This document shows, in pieces, positions 39,430 through 50,270 of a stretch of DNA of 64,000 bases (the first letter of the stretch is position 1; each line of letters begins with the position of its first letter). Position numbers and translations under genes: made by a program. The notes beneath the pieces are model-generated. The model was not told the DNA's origin. It saw nothing but the letters and a program-made list of their open reading frames with translations, and did no database searches. The DNA lies in contig JAPLYN010000005.1 of NCBI GenBank assembly GCA_026395515.1, positions 237,521 to 301,520 on the forward strand, in the 5' to 3' direction. Source of the DNA: Candidatus Peregrinibacteria bacterium (lineage in GTDB: Bacteria > Patescibacteriota > Gracilibacteria > UBA1369 > LOWO2-01-FULL-3).

Positions 39430-40314
39430 TTAACTTTTGTATTCTACCACAAACATTCTATCTAACCCTGCCAAATCCTTTTCGATTCTCCAGTTTTGTC
39501 CAAAAAAATCTGTAAGCAAAGCCTCCATGTCTTCACGCTGCATAGATCCGAATTCTCCAACTATCAGATCATAACTCACGTTTTTCTCTTGGATTTGCTT
39601 AAACATTTTTAGGTACAAATCTAGTCCATCCTCTCCTGCAAACAAAGCAGAAGCAGGCTCATGTTTTTCTACATTTTCATCCACATCAGAATTAGTTTTT
39701 GTACCGATATATGGAAGATTTGCCACAATCACGTGGAAATTTTCTCCATCCTCAATAGCATCCAATAAATCACTTTGATATAACTCAACTCTATCTTCTA
39801 CTCCATGCTGATTTACGTTTACTCTAGCCACCTCTATCGCATCATCACTCACATCTAAAGCTACCGCCTCCAAATTTTGAAAATTCGTAGCGAGAGAAAT
39901 AGCGATATTTCCGCTACCCGTACCAACATCTAAAATTCTAAACTTCTCCGCATCACTCTCGAATTCACGACTGCGTTTCACTCCATATTTTTCTTCCAAA
40001 AAACTAAGTACAGTCTCTACTAATTGCTCAGTCTCCGGACGTGGCACCAATACCCTATTATCAACAAAAAAACTAAGTCCATAGAAATCCTTTTCCTTGA
40101 GAATATATGCTACCGGCTCACCTGACTTAACTTTCTTTAAATAAGCCATAAATAGATCCGCCAAACCTTCTTCTACTTCTTCTTCACTATGAGCAATAAG
40201 ATATTCTTTTTCCACTCCGAGCACATTCGCCAAAACCACTTCGCAATTAAGCACAGCGCTTTCAGCACCTTCCAAAAACTCGTAGCCTCGTTTTATTAAA
40301 TCTCGTATTGTCAT
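39430..40314 (-). CDS. prmC: Release factor glutamine methyltransferase
   Basis: A 294-residue class I SAM methyltransferase with N-terminal helical release-factor-binding domain (residues 1-90), SAM motif I ILDVGTGSGNIAISLA and VIVANLPYIGTK. The last is the active-site NPPY motif with the first Pro replaced by Leu (NLPY). The neighbouring prfA supports the function. The NLPY change keeps the Asn and Tyr that bind the glutamine amide, so activity is plausible. No SD; preceded by the rpsU terminator. Confidence 0.92.
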   Translation of the reverse strand: MTIRDLIKRGYEFLEGAESAVLNCEVVLANVLGVEKEYLIAHSEEEVEEGLADLFMAYLKKVKSGEPVAYILKEKDFYGLSFFVDNRVLVPRPETEQLVETVLSFLEEKYGVKRSREFESDAEKFRILDVGTGSGNIAISLATNFQNLEAVALDVSDDAIEVARVNVNQHGVEDRVELYQSDLLDAIEDGENFHVIVANLPYIGTKTNSDVDENVEKHEPASALFAGEDGLDLYLKMFKQIQEKNVSYDLIVGEFGSMQREDMEALLTDFFGQNWRIEKDLAGLDRMFVVEYKS

Positions 40315-40323
40315 AATTCAAAC

Positions 40324-40367
40324 AAAAAACAGACTCAGCCAAATCAAAATAGATCTGGCCAAGTCTG
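40324..40367 (-). terminator. Intrinsic terminator between rpsU and prmC
   Basis: Minus strand: CAGACTTGGCCAGATC pairs with GATTTGGCTGAGTCTG around a TATTTT loop (two small mismatches), followed by TTTTTTG. It separates rpsU, 12 nt upstream, from prmC, so rpsU is largely expressed as a single-gene mRNA. Confidence 0.85.
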
Positions 40368-40378
40368 CTAATATAAAC

Positions 40379-40585
40379 TTAGTAGAACTTACTCTTTTCA
40401 CGAGCTGCTCTGAAATTATCACGCATAATAGCGCGTTTCCTAGCATGGCGTTTGCTTTCAGGACGAGCGTGATATCTCTTACCACGAACGATTAAAAGTT
40501 TTCTACTACCTTGAACCTTCTTGTTAAAGCGAGTTATCGCTCTCTCATTGGATTCTTTTTCACTTTTCCAAACTGTTACTTTCAT
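40379..40585 (-). CDS. rpsU: 30S ribosomal protein bS21
   Basis: A 68-residue basic protein, typical of bS21: N-terminal VTVWKSEKESNERAITRFNKKVQ and a C-terminal Arg/Lys-rich helix (RPESKRHARKRAIMRDNFRA). bS21 sits near the 16S 3' end and anti-SD on the 30S platform. This gene has a strong SD (40602-40593), unlike every other native gene here, its own promoter and a terminator. That arrangement parallels Flavobacteriia, where bS21 blocks the anti-SD and represses its own SD-dependent mRNA. Confidence 0.95.
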   Translation of the reverse strand: MKVTVWKSEKESNERAITRFNKKVQGSRKLLIVRGKRYHARPESKRHARKRAIMRDNFRAAREKSKFY

Positions 40586-40592
40586 ATTTTAT

Positions 40593-40602
40593 TCACCTCC
40601 CC
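40593..40602 (-). promoter_or_regulatory. rpsU: Strong Shine-Dalgarno of rpsU
   Basis: Minus strand GGGGAGGTGA. GGAGGTGA is an uninterrupted 8-nt complement of the 16S 3' tail (TCACCTCC), 7 nt before the ATG. The other native starts examined in the window lack such a sequence. Confidence 0.85.
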
Positions 40603-40630
40603 AATATAGTTAAAATGTAATGCAAATGGC

Positions 40631-40658
40631 ATTATAAAGAGAAAAGATCAAAAGACAA
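40631..40658 (-). promoter_or_regulatory. rpsU promoter
   Basis: Minus strand: -35 TTGTCT (40658-40653), 16-nt spacer, -10 TATAAT (40636-40631). Predicted leader about 40 nt. It lies in the short gap after gyrB. Confidence 0.7.
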
Positions 40659-40665
40659 GGAAATA

Positions 40666-42594
<1,929 letters not shown>

Positions 42595-42631
42595 TTACAT
42601 ATTAAAAAGCGACAGCACTTTAGCATAAGTC

Positions 42632-43012
42632 TTATACCTTCGCAAACATCTCTGCCATCATGGCTTGCAGATGATTAGGATCAAGAACTTCCTTCACTGA
42701 CAAGGTCCCTTCCACTCTGTCAGAAATCAATTCAGCAATATCATCAACATTAACACCTAGAGCATTAATCGCAGATGCATCCAACACTAAACCAATACGT
42801 TTTCCAGCCTGACTCAACACTCCACCAATAGTAAACATCAAAGACTCCACCAACCTATCAAATTCGCGCCTGTCCTCAGGAACAACAATTCTTGTAGCAT
42901 AATCCACTCCTTCCCTACCCTTTACTCCATCATAAAAGTTTCTATCGTTGCTATCACCGACAATACCAATAACTGTATCCGGTGTACCAATTGTCATATT
43001 TTCGTTTGTCAT
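42632..43012 (-). CDS. Unknown small protein, 126 residues
   Basis: A soluble acidic alpha/beta protein: TVIGIVGDSNDRNFYDGVKG near the N-terminus, then ATRIVVPEDRREFDRLVESL, KRIGLVLDASAINALGVN and a C-terminal helix LQAMMAEMFAKV. No membrane helix, no Cys and no recognised family. It is preceded by a 170-nt leader carrying a cysteine-rich mini-ORF and a terminator, and followed 49 nt later by gyrB. The regulated position suggests conditional expression, function unknown. Confidence 0.6.
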   Translation of the reverse strand: MTNENMTIGTPDTVIGIVGDSNDRNFYDGVKGREGVDYATRIVVPEDRREFDRLVESLMFTIGGVLSQAGKRIGLVLDASAINALGVNVDDIAELISDRVEGTLSVKEVLDPNHLQAMMAEMFAKV

Positions 43013-43041
43013 AATTTTTTTAAATTAGAATAATAAATAAT

Positions 43042-43065
43042 AAAAAAGACCCTTCGAGGGGCCTT
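43042..43065 (-). terminator. Terminator after the cysteine-rich mini-ORF
   Basis: Minus strand: AAGGCCC-ctcgaa-GGGTCTT (one G-U) followed by six T. It can serve as terminator for the gene at 43205-45613 and, more interestingly, as an attenuator before 42632-43012. CCTCGAAGG inside it (43059-43051) is complementary to CCTTC..GAGG (43126-43116) within the mini-ORF, an alternative pairing that would break the hairpin. Confidence 0.75.
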
Positions 43066-43089
43066 GAGAGTATAAAACTGACGAGTTTC

Positions 43090-43179
43090 TTAGTTTATAC
43101 AGCTACAACAAGACACCTCTGGAAGGAGTGTACAAACACAACAGTTTGCCTTGCTGATATTGATAAATCTAAAGTTCAT
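43090..43179 (-). CDS. Nearly leaderless cysteine-rich mini-ORF, 29 codons
   Basis: ATG at 43179-43177, TAA at 43092-43090. The 29-residue product starts MNFRFINISKA and has two clusters, NCCVC (residues 12-16) and SCCSC (23-27): six Cys in 15 residues. The ATG is about 2 nt from the predicted transcription start. A terminator follows 25 nt after the stop. Two readings are possible: a cysteine-sensing leader peptide, like the leaderless poly-Cys uORFs known in mycobacteria, or a small metal-binding peptide with paired CCxC motifs. Function inferred. Confidence 0.6.
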   Translation of the reverse strand: MNFRFINISKANCCVCTLLPEVSCCSCIN

Positions 43180-43187
43180 ATGGCTGC

Positions 43188-43215
43188 ATTATAGTAAATA
43201 GAAACTATCTTGCAA
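43188..43215 (-). promoter_or_regulatory. Promoter of the cysteine-rich leader
   Basis: Minus strand: -35 TTGCAA (43215-43210), 16-nt spacer, -10 TATAAT (43193-43188). Predicted start near 43181. It overlaps the 3' end of the gene at 43205-45613. Confidence 0.7.
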
Positions 43216-45613
43216 CACCTTTTGTTGAATCAACAGGCGTAGACTTGCTAGTCTGCCCCTCAGCAGCCATCATATTAGCAAATTCTTCGAAAGTATATTT
43301 GTCCTTCAAAGTCTGAGGTTGATCATTGTAAGTAAGGAAAACATTAGTAATTAGTTCTCCACTCATCAATACATCAAAAGTAACCTTCAAATCAGGACTA
43401 TCTTTAAATGTAACGTTTTCAATTCTATAAACAGCATTCAACTGATCAATAATCTTCACATCATCAGCCGCCACTCCAAAACCAAGCACAACCATTTTCT
43501 TAGCAATATAAACCTTTGCAAAACGTTGAGCGGCAGTTTCCAAAGAAGCATTAGTTTTATCCAAAATCTTAGGTTCTTTAGCCAAATCAGCAAATTTTTG
43601 CTGCAATAGATCCAATAATCCACTTACCTTCACAGCTCTGTCTGAAACAACTTGATTATAAACTTTCACATCCTTCACGGCATCATTATCCCTATCATAA
43701 TTAGCATCAACGGGATATCCACCTAACACAAATTTCACAGATGTATATCTCTGATCTACGGTCTCAATTTTACCAACTTCTATATTGCTCACATCCTTAT
43801 TAGTCTGCAAAGCATTTTGAATTTCAATCGTAACTTGCTGAATGGTTTTTTCAGTATTTTGAACCGGAGCTTCTCCCAAAAGATCCTTCTTAATATTTTC
43901 AAAACTGAGAATGGTCTTTCTATCCTGCAAATAAAGTTTATAGCGATCTTCATGAGTCTGACCATAAGCCTGAGATTGATACTCAGGAGTATTCAAATAT
44001 CCCCAGAAATCATCCATATCAGCCAACTGAGATTCAAATAATTTCAACACACCCAAACCAGAATCATCCTTTGGCATTAATTCAGTAATTTCAGAGAAAA
44101 GCCTCTTATAAATTTCCTTTGCTTGTTTTACATCCAAATCGCCATCAAAGAAAAATCTTCTCAAACGTTTCATGAAATTAATCTTATTATTCACAAAAGC
44201 TTGCTTCAACTCATCTTTAAATTGACCAGCTGGATACAAACTCAAAAGATCATTTTCAAAAATCGTTTTAATCGCAAAATATCCATCTTTATAAAACAAA
44301 GGATATTTTAATAAAAGATTATCAAAAAGTTGATTTTGGTAAGCCAAATAGTTCTTATAAAAATTCTCATCAATTTCTCCCTTCACATTCTTAGTACGAG
44401 TTTTATCAAAATATTCATAATAGGTATTCAAAGCCTCTTCAGCCAAAGAATCAGAAGTATTCAAACCTCTATACACATCATGCCAAAAGCTTTCTACAAT
44501 TGAATTTCTCTCCTTTTCATTAACAAATTTTTCATTCAAAAGAGCCTTTAATACCACATATTCAGAATCCCCAGGACCAAAAATTTTCAAACCATTAATA
44601 AAACTATTCAATCTGGAATTGTACTCTTCACTTTGCAGAACCGATGGATCCAAAGTAAGTCTGTAATCATTAAAAGACTGCAAACTTGCAGCAGATTTCT
44701 CTTTATTTCCCTGATAAGAATAATAAGAAGCATCATAAAGGTAATCGAATAAATGATTCAATAACATTTCATTCTTTTTATCTGGCATGTAAGTCAAATT
44801 TTCCTCTGACCAAAAAAGAAAATTACTCAAAAATCCACTTTGAACTTTTGCTCCTTCATGCAATCTATCAGCACTGAATTTTTGACGTGCCTCTTCTAAA
44901 ACTTTTGTATCTTTTTGACGATTTCCTTTAACCCAATCAGAGTTTTTTACATCATCAGTAATACTAGCCAATTTAAATTCCTTAACCAATTTAGAATAAA
45001 GCAAAGGACGAATTTCCTCTGTCACTTTAGCCATAGGAACAGACAAACTATTTTCACGAGGAACAAGAATTCTATTTATAAAAATAGGACTATAAGGGTC
45101 AATATATTCAGTTACATTCACCTTTTCAGGTAAAAAACCCACGTAAACATCTCCATCATAAACATTCAAAGTCAGCTTAGTTCCATCAAAATCAGCATCA
45201 AAAACCGCTTGATTAGGAATTAACATCACACTTCCCATAAAAATTTCACTCTTATAAGTAGAATTAGAAAAATTTGCCCAAAATTTACCACCAGATACTT
45301 CAGTTAAATAACTTCCATCTTTTAAAAGATGGGTTTTAATTGGAGTAGCACTCTCAGTGTTGGCAAAAACAATAGGATTATCCTGCCAAAATTTAGTAAT
45401 TTCTTCCAAATGATCACCAGCTGCCTGAACAGAAGAAACTTTTCCCGATAAACTTCCTTCATACATAAAAGTTCCAAAAACTGTCAAAAAAGCAATTGCA
45501 GCAAAAACTAAAGTTTTAATCCAATTTCCAGCCAAGAAAAAGCTACCAGAATCTGTATTCAGACTGTTTTTGTCAACATTTACTAGTTTTGATTGCTCAG
45601 AAACCTCAGTCAT
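43205..45613 (-). CDS. Large membrane-anchored protein with FecR-like domain
   Basis: An 802-residue protein with a short cytoplasmic N-terminus and one membrane helix at about residues 31-50 (WIKTLVFAAIAFLTVFGTFMY). An extracellular beta region at about 100-165 (TEVSGGKFWANFSN, EIFMGSVMLIPNQAVFDADF, LTLNVYDGDVYVGF) has the strand pattern of FecR-type domains. The following 450 residues are mainly helical, with many Tyr/Phe/Asn; the C-terminal 170 residues are again alpha/beta. No enzymatic motif. A strong promoter (45634-45662) gives a leader of about 14 nt. It is divergent from the first STAND gene. Function unknown. Confidence 0.7.
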   Translation of the reverse strand: MTEVSEQSKLVNVDKNSLNTDSGSFFLAGNWIKTLVFAAIAFLTVFGTFMYEGSLSGKVSSVQAAGDHLEEITKFWQDNPIVFANTESATPIKTHLLKDGSYLTEVSGGKFWANFSNSTYKSEIFMGSVMLIPNQAVFDADFDGTKLTLNVYDGDVYVGFLPEKVNVTEYIDPYSPIFINRILVPRENSLSVPMAKVTEEIRPLLYSKLVKEFKLASITDDVKNSDWVKGNRQKDTKVLEEARQKFSADRLHEGAKVQSGFLSNFLFWSEENLTYMPDKKNEMLLNHLFDYLYDASYYSYQGNKEKSAASLQSFNDYRLTLDPSVLQSEEYNSRLNSFINGLKIFGPGDSEYVVLKALLNEKFVNEKERNSIVESFWHDVYRGLNTSDSLAEEALNTYYEYFDKTRTKNVKGEIDENFYKNYLAYQNQLFDNLLLKYPLFYKDGYFAIKTIFENDLLSLYPAGQFKDELKQAFVNNKINFMKRLRRFFFDGDLDVKQAKEIYKRLFSEITELMPKDDSGLGVLKLFESQLADMDDFWGYLNTPEYQSQAYGQTHEDRYKLYLQDRKTILSFENIKKDLLGEAPVQNTEKTIQQVTIEIQNALQTNKDVSNIEVGKIETVDQRYTSVKFVLGGYPVDANYDRDNDAVKDVKVYNQVVSDRAVKVSGLLDLLQQKFADLAKEPKILDKTNASLETAAQRFAKVYIAKKMVVLGFGVAADDVKIIDQLNAVYRIENVTFKDSPDLKVTFDVLMSGELITNVFLTYNDQPQTLKDKYTFEEFANMMAAEGQTSKSTPVDSTKGVAR

Positions 45614-45633
45614 AAGTTGAAATTAATCTAATA

Positions 45634-45662
45634 ATTATACCATGAAATGCTCTAATTATCAA
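45634..45662 (-). promoter_or_regulatory. Promoter of the FecR-like-domain gene
   Basis: Minus strand: -35 TTGATA (45662-45657), 17-nt spacer, extended -10 TGGTATAAT (TATAAT at 45639-45634). Predicted start about 14 nt before the ATG. Confidence 0.75.
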
Positions 45663-45693
45663 CAGATACAGACCACAAAAAGCCCCCCTCTAT

Positions 45694-45721
45694 TTGCAAT
45701 ACGAATGGAAAGTAGTAACAT
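45694..45721 (+). promoter_or_regulatory. Candidate promoter of the first STAND gene
   Basis: -35 TTGCAA (45694-45699), 16-nt spacer, -10 TAACAT (45716-45721). Predicted start about 17 nt before the ATG at 45745. A weaker consensus match than most here. Confidence 0.5.
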
Positions 45722-45744
45722 CCACCTCCTAACTTAAAAACCTT

Positions 45745-48700
45745 ATGGCAAACCCTACAGATAAAAGACCAACCGGAGCCCCAGAAGCCCCTACTTCACT
45801 CGAAGAACAAAGAAGAGCCGCCGAACAAGGACGCGATCAAAAAGAACTCCAAATTCCAGACGCAGACCCTAAAGAAACAATCATTACTTCAACTGTAGCT
45901 CTTAGTGCAGCCGCTGAATCTCCAGATTCTTATGAAAACCTACCAGCTGATAGAAAAGCCATGCTACAGATGGGGTTTAAAGCTCCACATTCCGCTTATG
46001 AAGAGATAGACACTAAAGAATTAGGCCAAAAACGCATTATTGCCATTACAGCTTCCAAAGAAAACTTGGCAGCATTAGAGCAAAAGCTCATTGAATCAGG
46101 CTTTGCCTTACCCCTAAACACTCCTGTGATCAGTGGCCCAGATAGCTCGACAATCACAAGATTTTTCTTAACTCCTCACGCCAATAACGTCTTTGTAGTA
46201 GCAAAATCCTTTCCAGAAATTCCAGCCGAAATCACAGTTTCAGGAAATGACACAAAAGGAGCCATAAGATTTGGAGATTTAGTAATTCCACTTGATGCTT
46301 CTGTTCTATCTCGCACCACAAAAAGTGACATAAACAACAGAGTTCTCTCTTTAACTACAAAAAAAGAAAAAAAAAGCACCTCTACTTTCCTCGACAGAAC
46401 TCACCACCTTTTCACACCACTTCCTCTCACGAATAGTCACAGCCGTGCACTCGCTATAGAGCTTGCTCAGAAACCAAACCGTCTTCCGGAAAATATGCAG
46501 GCCGAAAGCAGCTATTTAGTAATAAATATTAATGCTCTTCTTACCAGCAATGATCCTGCAAAAGACAAAATCTTAGATAAAATTGGAAACTTGGCCATTT
46601 CGGAAGATTTCACCATTGCTCTCGATCAAAATGGCAATCTAGTAATTGCAGATTTTGCACAACGTAGTGGATCATACATGGCTGGACTTGCTGCCGACAT
46701 TGAACATTCCACAGAAAATAAAACCAGCATTTTGCTAGCAAAAGGTGTCTTCAAAAAAGATGGCACGGTTACTGGTATTGAAAACTATCCCGACGCAGGT
46801 ACACTTGCTCATTGGGCTGCAATTGCCAAAGAAAATCCAGGAACATATCTCACAGCCGCAACAAAAAAAACTATAAACGAAGGTCGTGATGCCACAACTC
46901 GCGAATTAGAAACCGAAGACCAATACAACAGCGACGAATTACTCAAATTAACCAAAGTTTCTAGACGTCCAAAATTAAGAATTGGAGGACCAGATAAATT
47001 GATTGGTAATGCCGATGCCATCGAAAAAATGCGCAACTTCACTAAACCAAATAATAAATCCAAATTATTAGTCATAAATGGTGGAGCCGGTAGTGGTAAA
47101 TCTCGTTTAGCAGATGAGCTTCTAAAAGACAATCCAACAGCTCTCGTTGCCTCAGTAGACGCATCAGGAGAAAACATCCCGGGCGCAGCTTTATCAGATC
47201 TCGCAATAACAATTGCCGAGGCCATGGAATCTAGATTAACTGATGTTCAAAAAACAAGGTTTTCAGAAGAACTTTCCGAATTACAGAGATTTGTCGCACT
47301 TCCTGATGATGAGAAAATTAGACAAGCTCAAACTGCTCCACATTTCATCACTGAAGCCTGTCAAAGAGGTTTATTTGTATTAGAAAAATCTGGCGGATCC
47401 TTCTTGTTTGCAATCGATGATATTCACCACATTGATAGATTTTCAGAAAAACACATCATGACTTTGGTGGAGAAATTCCTCACAAATTCAAAATCAAAAG
47501 TAATGATGATGCGTCGTCCAGAAGAGACCTATCATTCAACTGCTCAAGAAAACTTAATTACAAACATTCACAATAGGTTCCGAGGACAATCATCAGAAGG
47601 ACAAAGACCTGTAGAAATAATCGAACCAAATCTAAACCTTCAAGATCCAAAAACTGCTCGTGACTATGTATTCTATTCTCTACCAGTAGAAATGAGAATC
47701 AACGAAGTCACCGGAAAAGATAAAGAACTTGGAAACTGGCCACAACAATTAGCCGCAAAATGTCGCACTCCATTTGATCTTACTTCTTTGATAAGTAGCT
47801 TATTAGAAAATCCAGAACAATCTCTTATCATTACTCCAGACTCAATCTCAATTCGCCCTGAAGCTTTAGACGAATTAGCAAAAATTAAAAAACATACCGA
47901 TCTTCAGACTTACCATGAAAACCGTGTTCGCAGACTAGAAGCTCCTGCCCAAGCAGTACTCCAATATGTAAGTATTTTGGGAGCAAAACTTTCCAAATCT
48001 AAATTAATTGATTTAGCCACTTCACTCGGCGGATTTAGCCCTGAAGAAGCCAACCAAGCGTTTATAGATTTACAAAAAGGAGGCTACATAATTGCCGATG
48101 AAAAAGAGGGTTGCGGCATTCAACATGACAATTACAAAAACATTGCTCTATCCTCACTCAATGAAACTAAAAAAAGAGAATTAATTATAAAATTATATTT
48201 GAAATTCAATGACTCTGGAGATGTCCACAATGATAAAAAATTCGCATTACTTTGTGAAATTTCCAATTCAATTCCATTAAATGATGTAAACTTTTGGGCT
48301 CATTATACCGCTCGTGCCAACCAAGCCTTACACGACGCCAAACAAGAACGATCAGCAGGAAGAGGTTACGAAATAGCTATGACAATTTTGGGAGATTTAA
48401 ATATTAGAAAACACAAAAATGAACCTCTAATTCAAGCATTAACAGCACTTTATAATGGTGGCGAAGCAGCGGCACAAGTAGATCCTACAATCAGAAAAAT
48501 GCTCACCTCTTCCCTATTTGCTGTGGTACAAAATGGACTAAATCTCGGACGTTTCAAAAAAACTACTGAAGCTATTGCCATCTTAGAAAAAATTGGCGCA
48601 CAAGAATACCTCACAGAAGCATATTCTATTGGTTTTCATGCAGCCCAAATTCAACACGACACTAGAATGATGGGCAGGTATTTCCAAAGATATATTTCCA

Positions 48701-49974
48701 GACCAGACAAAAAAGAAAGTGAAGTAATGAGTATGAAACTTCGCCTAGCTTTCAAAAAAGCGGACACAGAAGGTTTTGGAGAGTGCGAGAAATTAATGAG
48801 CTCACCAGAATACACTAAAGCCAAAGCAGAATTAGCCTCTTCCGATCACGTAGCCCACACCGAATTTAACAGATTAGAGCAAAGAATTAAGCTAGATCGA
48901 ATTCGCAAAAATTTAGAAAACAAAGATGGCGCAGATGGAGATGTAGTACTCGATCCAGGACTAGTAAGCCCTGCAGATTTTTCAGAAATCATTAAAATAA
49001 AAAGAGAATTAGATATTATTTTTAAGGAATTACAAGAACACCCTGACAATTTCGACCCTCTCCAAGAATTACATCTTCGTGATCAATTAGCGGAAATTCA
49101 AGCGTTCACCGGAAACTATGAAGCTGCAGCTCAATCATTAAATGAAGTATGGCGCCTAGCTCAACAAATGCAAATTCCTACCGAAGCCGTTCGTGCCGCA
49201 AAAATTAAAGGAGATATTGAAATAATGATGGGCGTGGCTCAAATTCAATTACTAGACGGTAAAGGAATGACTGCTCAACCATTCAAAAATGGAACAATTT
49301 TCCCAAAGAGAATATTAAAAGCTCTTCAAACTTACACAGAACTTGGTTTTGGAATTTTAGAAGGAAAAGACGCTGCCAATAAGAACAAAATAGAAGCCCA
49401 CAATCCATATCAACTCACAATGCGTGGCCAGAGATTGAGAGGAATTTCTATTCTTGCACTTTCTTATCAAAATCAAATTGCCGCATCAAAAGTACCTGGA
49501 TCAGAATTGGCATCAACAAGCGAAATAAAAGCCGAACTTATTCCCCACCTTAAAACCGCCATTGAAGATTTCAAATTTATGAACCAATCCCCTGAATGGA
49601 AAGTAATATTCAACAACAAACCTTTTGGAGGAATTTATAGTTACTATCTCACTTCCAGCATGGGACATGTCCTTCAAGCAATCAAAGATCTAGAAATAAG
49701 TGAATCCGAATTAGGAACAGAAATACCAGACGTTTTAGACACCACTACTTATCCTGGATTCTTGCCAGAAAATATTGCTGATGCACTAAAGACTGCTATC
49801 TCAATGAAAGACAACACCGGAGAAGTAGATAATCGAAAACTACTAGGTCTTGCAAAAATCATTGAAGCAGGTGAAAAACAGGCAACAGATTCAATGAAAT
49901 TAGAAGCCATAACAAAATTCCGAGGCCTAAAAGATAGACACTCGGAAGTTGTAGAATTAAGAAAAGCTGCCTAG
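45745..49974 (+). CDS. Giant STAND-type NTPase, paralogue A
   Basis: A 1409-residue protein without signal or membrane helix. Residues 1-230 are unrecognised. About 255-385 (SSYLVININALL, FTIALDQNGNLVIADFA, SILLAKGVFKKDG, PDAGTLAHWAAIAKENPGTYL) follows the order of a class III nucleotidyl cyclase domain, but the metal-binding Asp positions appear to be Asn, so it is probably inactive. GGPDKLIG (about 419) leads into an AAA_16-type NTPase: Walker A NGGAGSGKSR (about 445-454) and Walker B FLFAIDDIHH (553-562). The last 750 residues are helical, TPR-like (YEAAAQSLNEVWRLAQQM). The layout resembles soluble adenylyl cyclase and bacterial cyclase-STAND-TPR sensors. Homologous along its length to the gene at 50728. 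Role unknown, probably signal sensing. Confidence 0.8.
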   Translation: MANPTDKRPTGAPEAPTSLEEQRRAAEQGRDQKELQIPDADPKETIITSTVALSAAAESPDSYENLPADRKAMLQMGFKAPHSAYEEIDTKELGQKRIIAITASKENLAALEQKLIESGFALPLNTPVISGPDSSTITRFFLTPHANNVFVVAKSFPEIPAEITVSGNDTKGAIRFGDLVIPLDASVLSRTTKSDINNRVLSLTTKKEKKSTSTFLDRTHHLFTPLPLTNSHSRALAIELAQKPNRLPENMQAESSYLVININALLTSNDPAKDKILDKIGNLAISEDFTIALDQNGNLVIADFAQRSGSYMAGLAADIEHSTENKTSILLAKGVFKKDGTVTGIENYPDAGTLAHWAAIAKENPGTYLTAATKKTINEGRDATTRELETEDQYNSDELLKLTKVSRRPKLRIGGPDKLIGNADAIEKMRNFTKPNNKSKLLVINGGAGSGKSRLADELLKDNPTALVASVDASGENIPGAALSDLAITIAEAMESRLTDVQKTRFSEELSELQRFVALPDDEKIRQAQTAPHFITEACQRGLFVLEKSGGSFLFAIDDIHHIDRFSEKHIMTLVEKFLTNSKSKVMMMRRPEETYHSTAQENLITNIHNRFRGQSSEGQRPVEIIEPNLNLQDPKTARDYVFYSLPVEMRINEVTGKDKELGNWPQQLAAKCRTPFDLTSLISSLLENPEQSLIITPDSISIRPEALDELAKIKKHTDLQTYHENRVRRLEAPAQAVLQYVSILGAKLSKSKLIDLATSLGGFSPEEANQAFIDLQKGGYIIADEKEGCGIQHDNYKNIALSSLNETKKRELIIKLYLKFNDSGDVHNDKKFALLCEISNSIPLNDVNFWAHYTARANQALHDAKQERSAGRGYEIAMTILGDLNIRKHKNEPLIQALTALYNGGEAAAQVDPTIRKMLTSSLFAVVQNGLNLGRFKKTTEAIAILEKIGAQEYLTEAYSIGFHAAQIQHDTRMMGRYFQRYISRPDKKESEVMSMKLRLAFKKADTEGFGECEKLMSSPEYTKAKAELASSDHVAHTEFNRLEQRIKLDRIRKNLENKDGADGDVVLDPGLVSPADFSEIIKIKRELDIIFKELQEHPDNFDPLQELHLRDQLAEIQAFTGNYEAAAQSLNEVWRLAQQMQIPTEAVRAAKIKGDIEIMMGVAQIQLLDGKGMTAQPFKNGTIFPKRILKALQTYTELGFGILEGKDAANKNKIEAHNPYQLTMRGQRLRGISILALSYQNQIAASKVPGSELASTSEIKAELIPHLKTAIEDFKFMNQSPEWKVIFNNKPFGGIYSYYLTSSMGHVLQAIKDLEISESELGTEIPDVLDTTTYPGFLPENIADALKTAISMKDNTGEVDNRKLLGLAKIIEAGEKQATDSMKLEAITKFRGLKDRHSEVVELRKAA

Positions 49975-50237
49975 TTACCCGTAGGTGTAGGCAGAGCACT
50001 ATAACTATAAGTATTAACCGTCGGTGAAGTTAAAACAGTGGTTGTTGTTGTAGTTGTTCTAGTTGGAGACAACTGCAAGGTTGACCTAGTGCTTTGCAAA
50101 ACTGCAGACTCATACTGATTTGGAGACATAGAACTATAGAAAAAAACTAGTCCAACAACAATAGCACCAGTCAAAACTCCTAACAAAAAGATTAGTTTAG
50201 GCTGTAATTTTACATTTTTCTTAACTGATTTTTTCAT
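49971..50237 (-). CDS. Small single-pass membrane protein, twin 1
   Basis: An 88-residue protein with a basic N-terminus (MKKSVKKNVKLQPK), one membrane helix FLLGVLTGAIVVGLVFFYSS (about 18-37), a Ser/Thr-rich outer part (TRTTTTTTTVLTSPTV) and the C-terminus ALPTPTGN. The helix and last eight residues match the neighbour at 50271-50591, so they are tandem duplicates. Its stop overlaps the 3' end of STAND gene A by 4 nt. Transcribed with twin 2 from 50620-50648. Function unknown. Confidence 0.65.
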   Translation of the reverse strand: MKKSVKKNVKLQPKLIFLLGVLTGAIVVGLVFFYSSMSPNQYESAVLQSTRSTLQLSPTRTTTTTTTVLTSPTVNTYSYSALPTPTGN

Positions 50238-50270
50238 TTTTATTTTATTAATATTTTGGTGAGAATAAGC

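Noticed and set aside
45661-45735. Minus-strand mini-ORF after AGGAGGTGG (about 20 codons)
   Set aside because: The SD is only 3 nt from the ATG, no promoter reads into it, and it lies in the divergent promoter gap.
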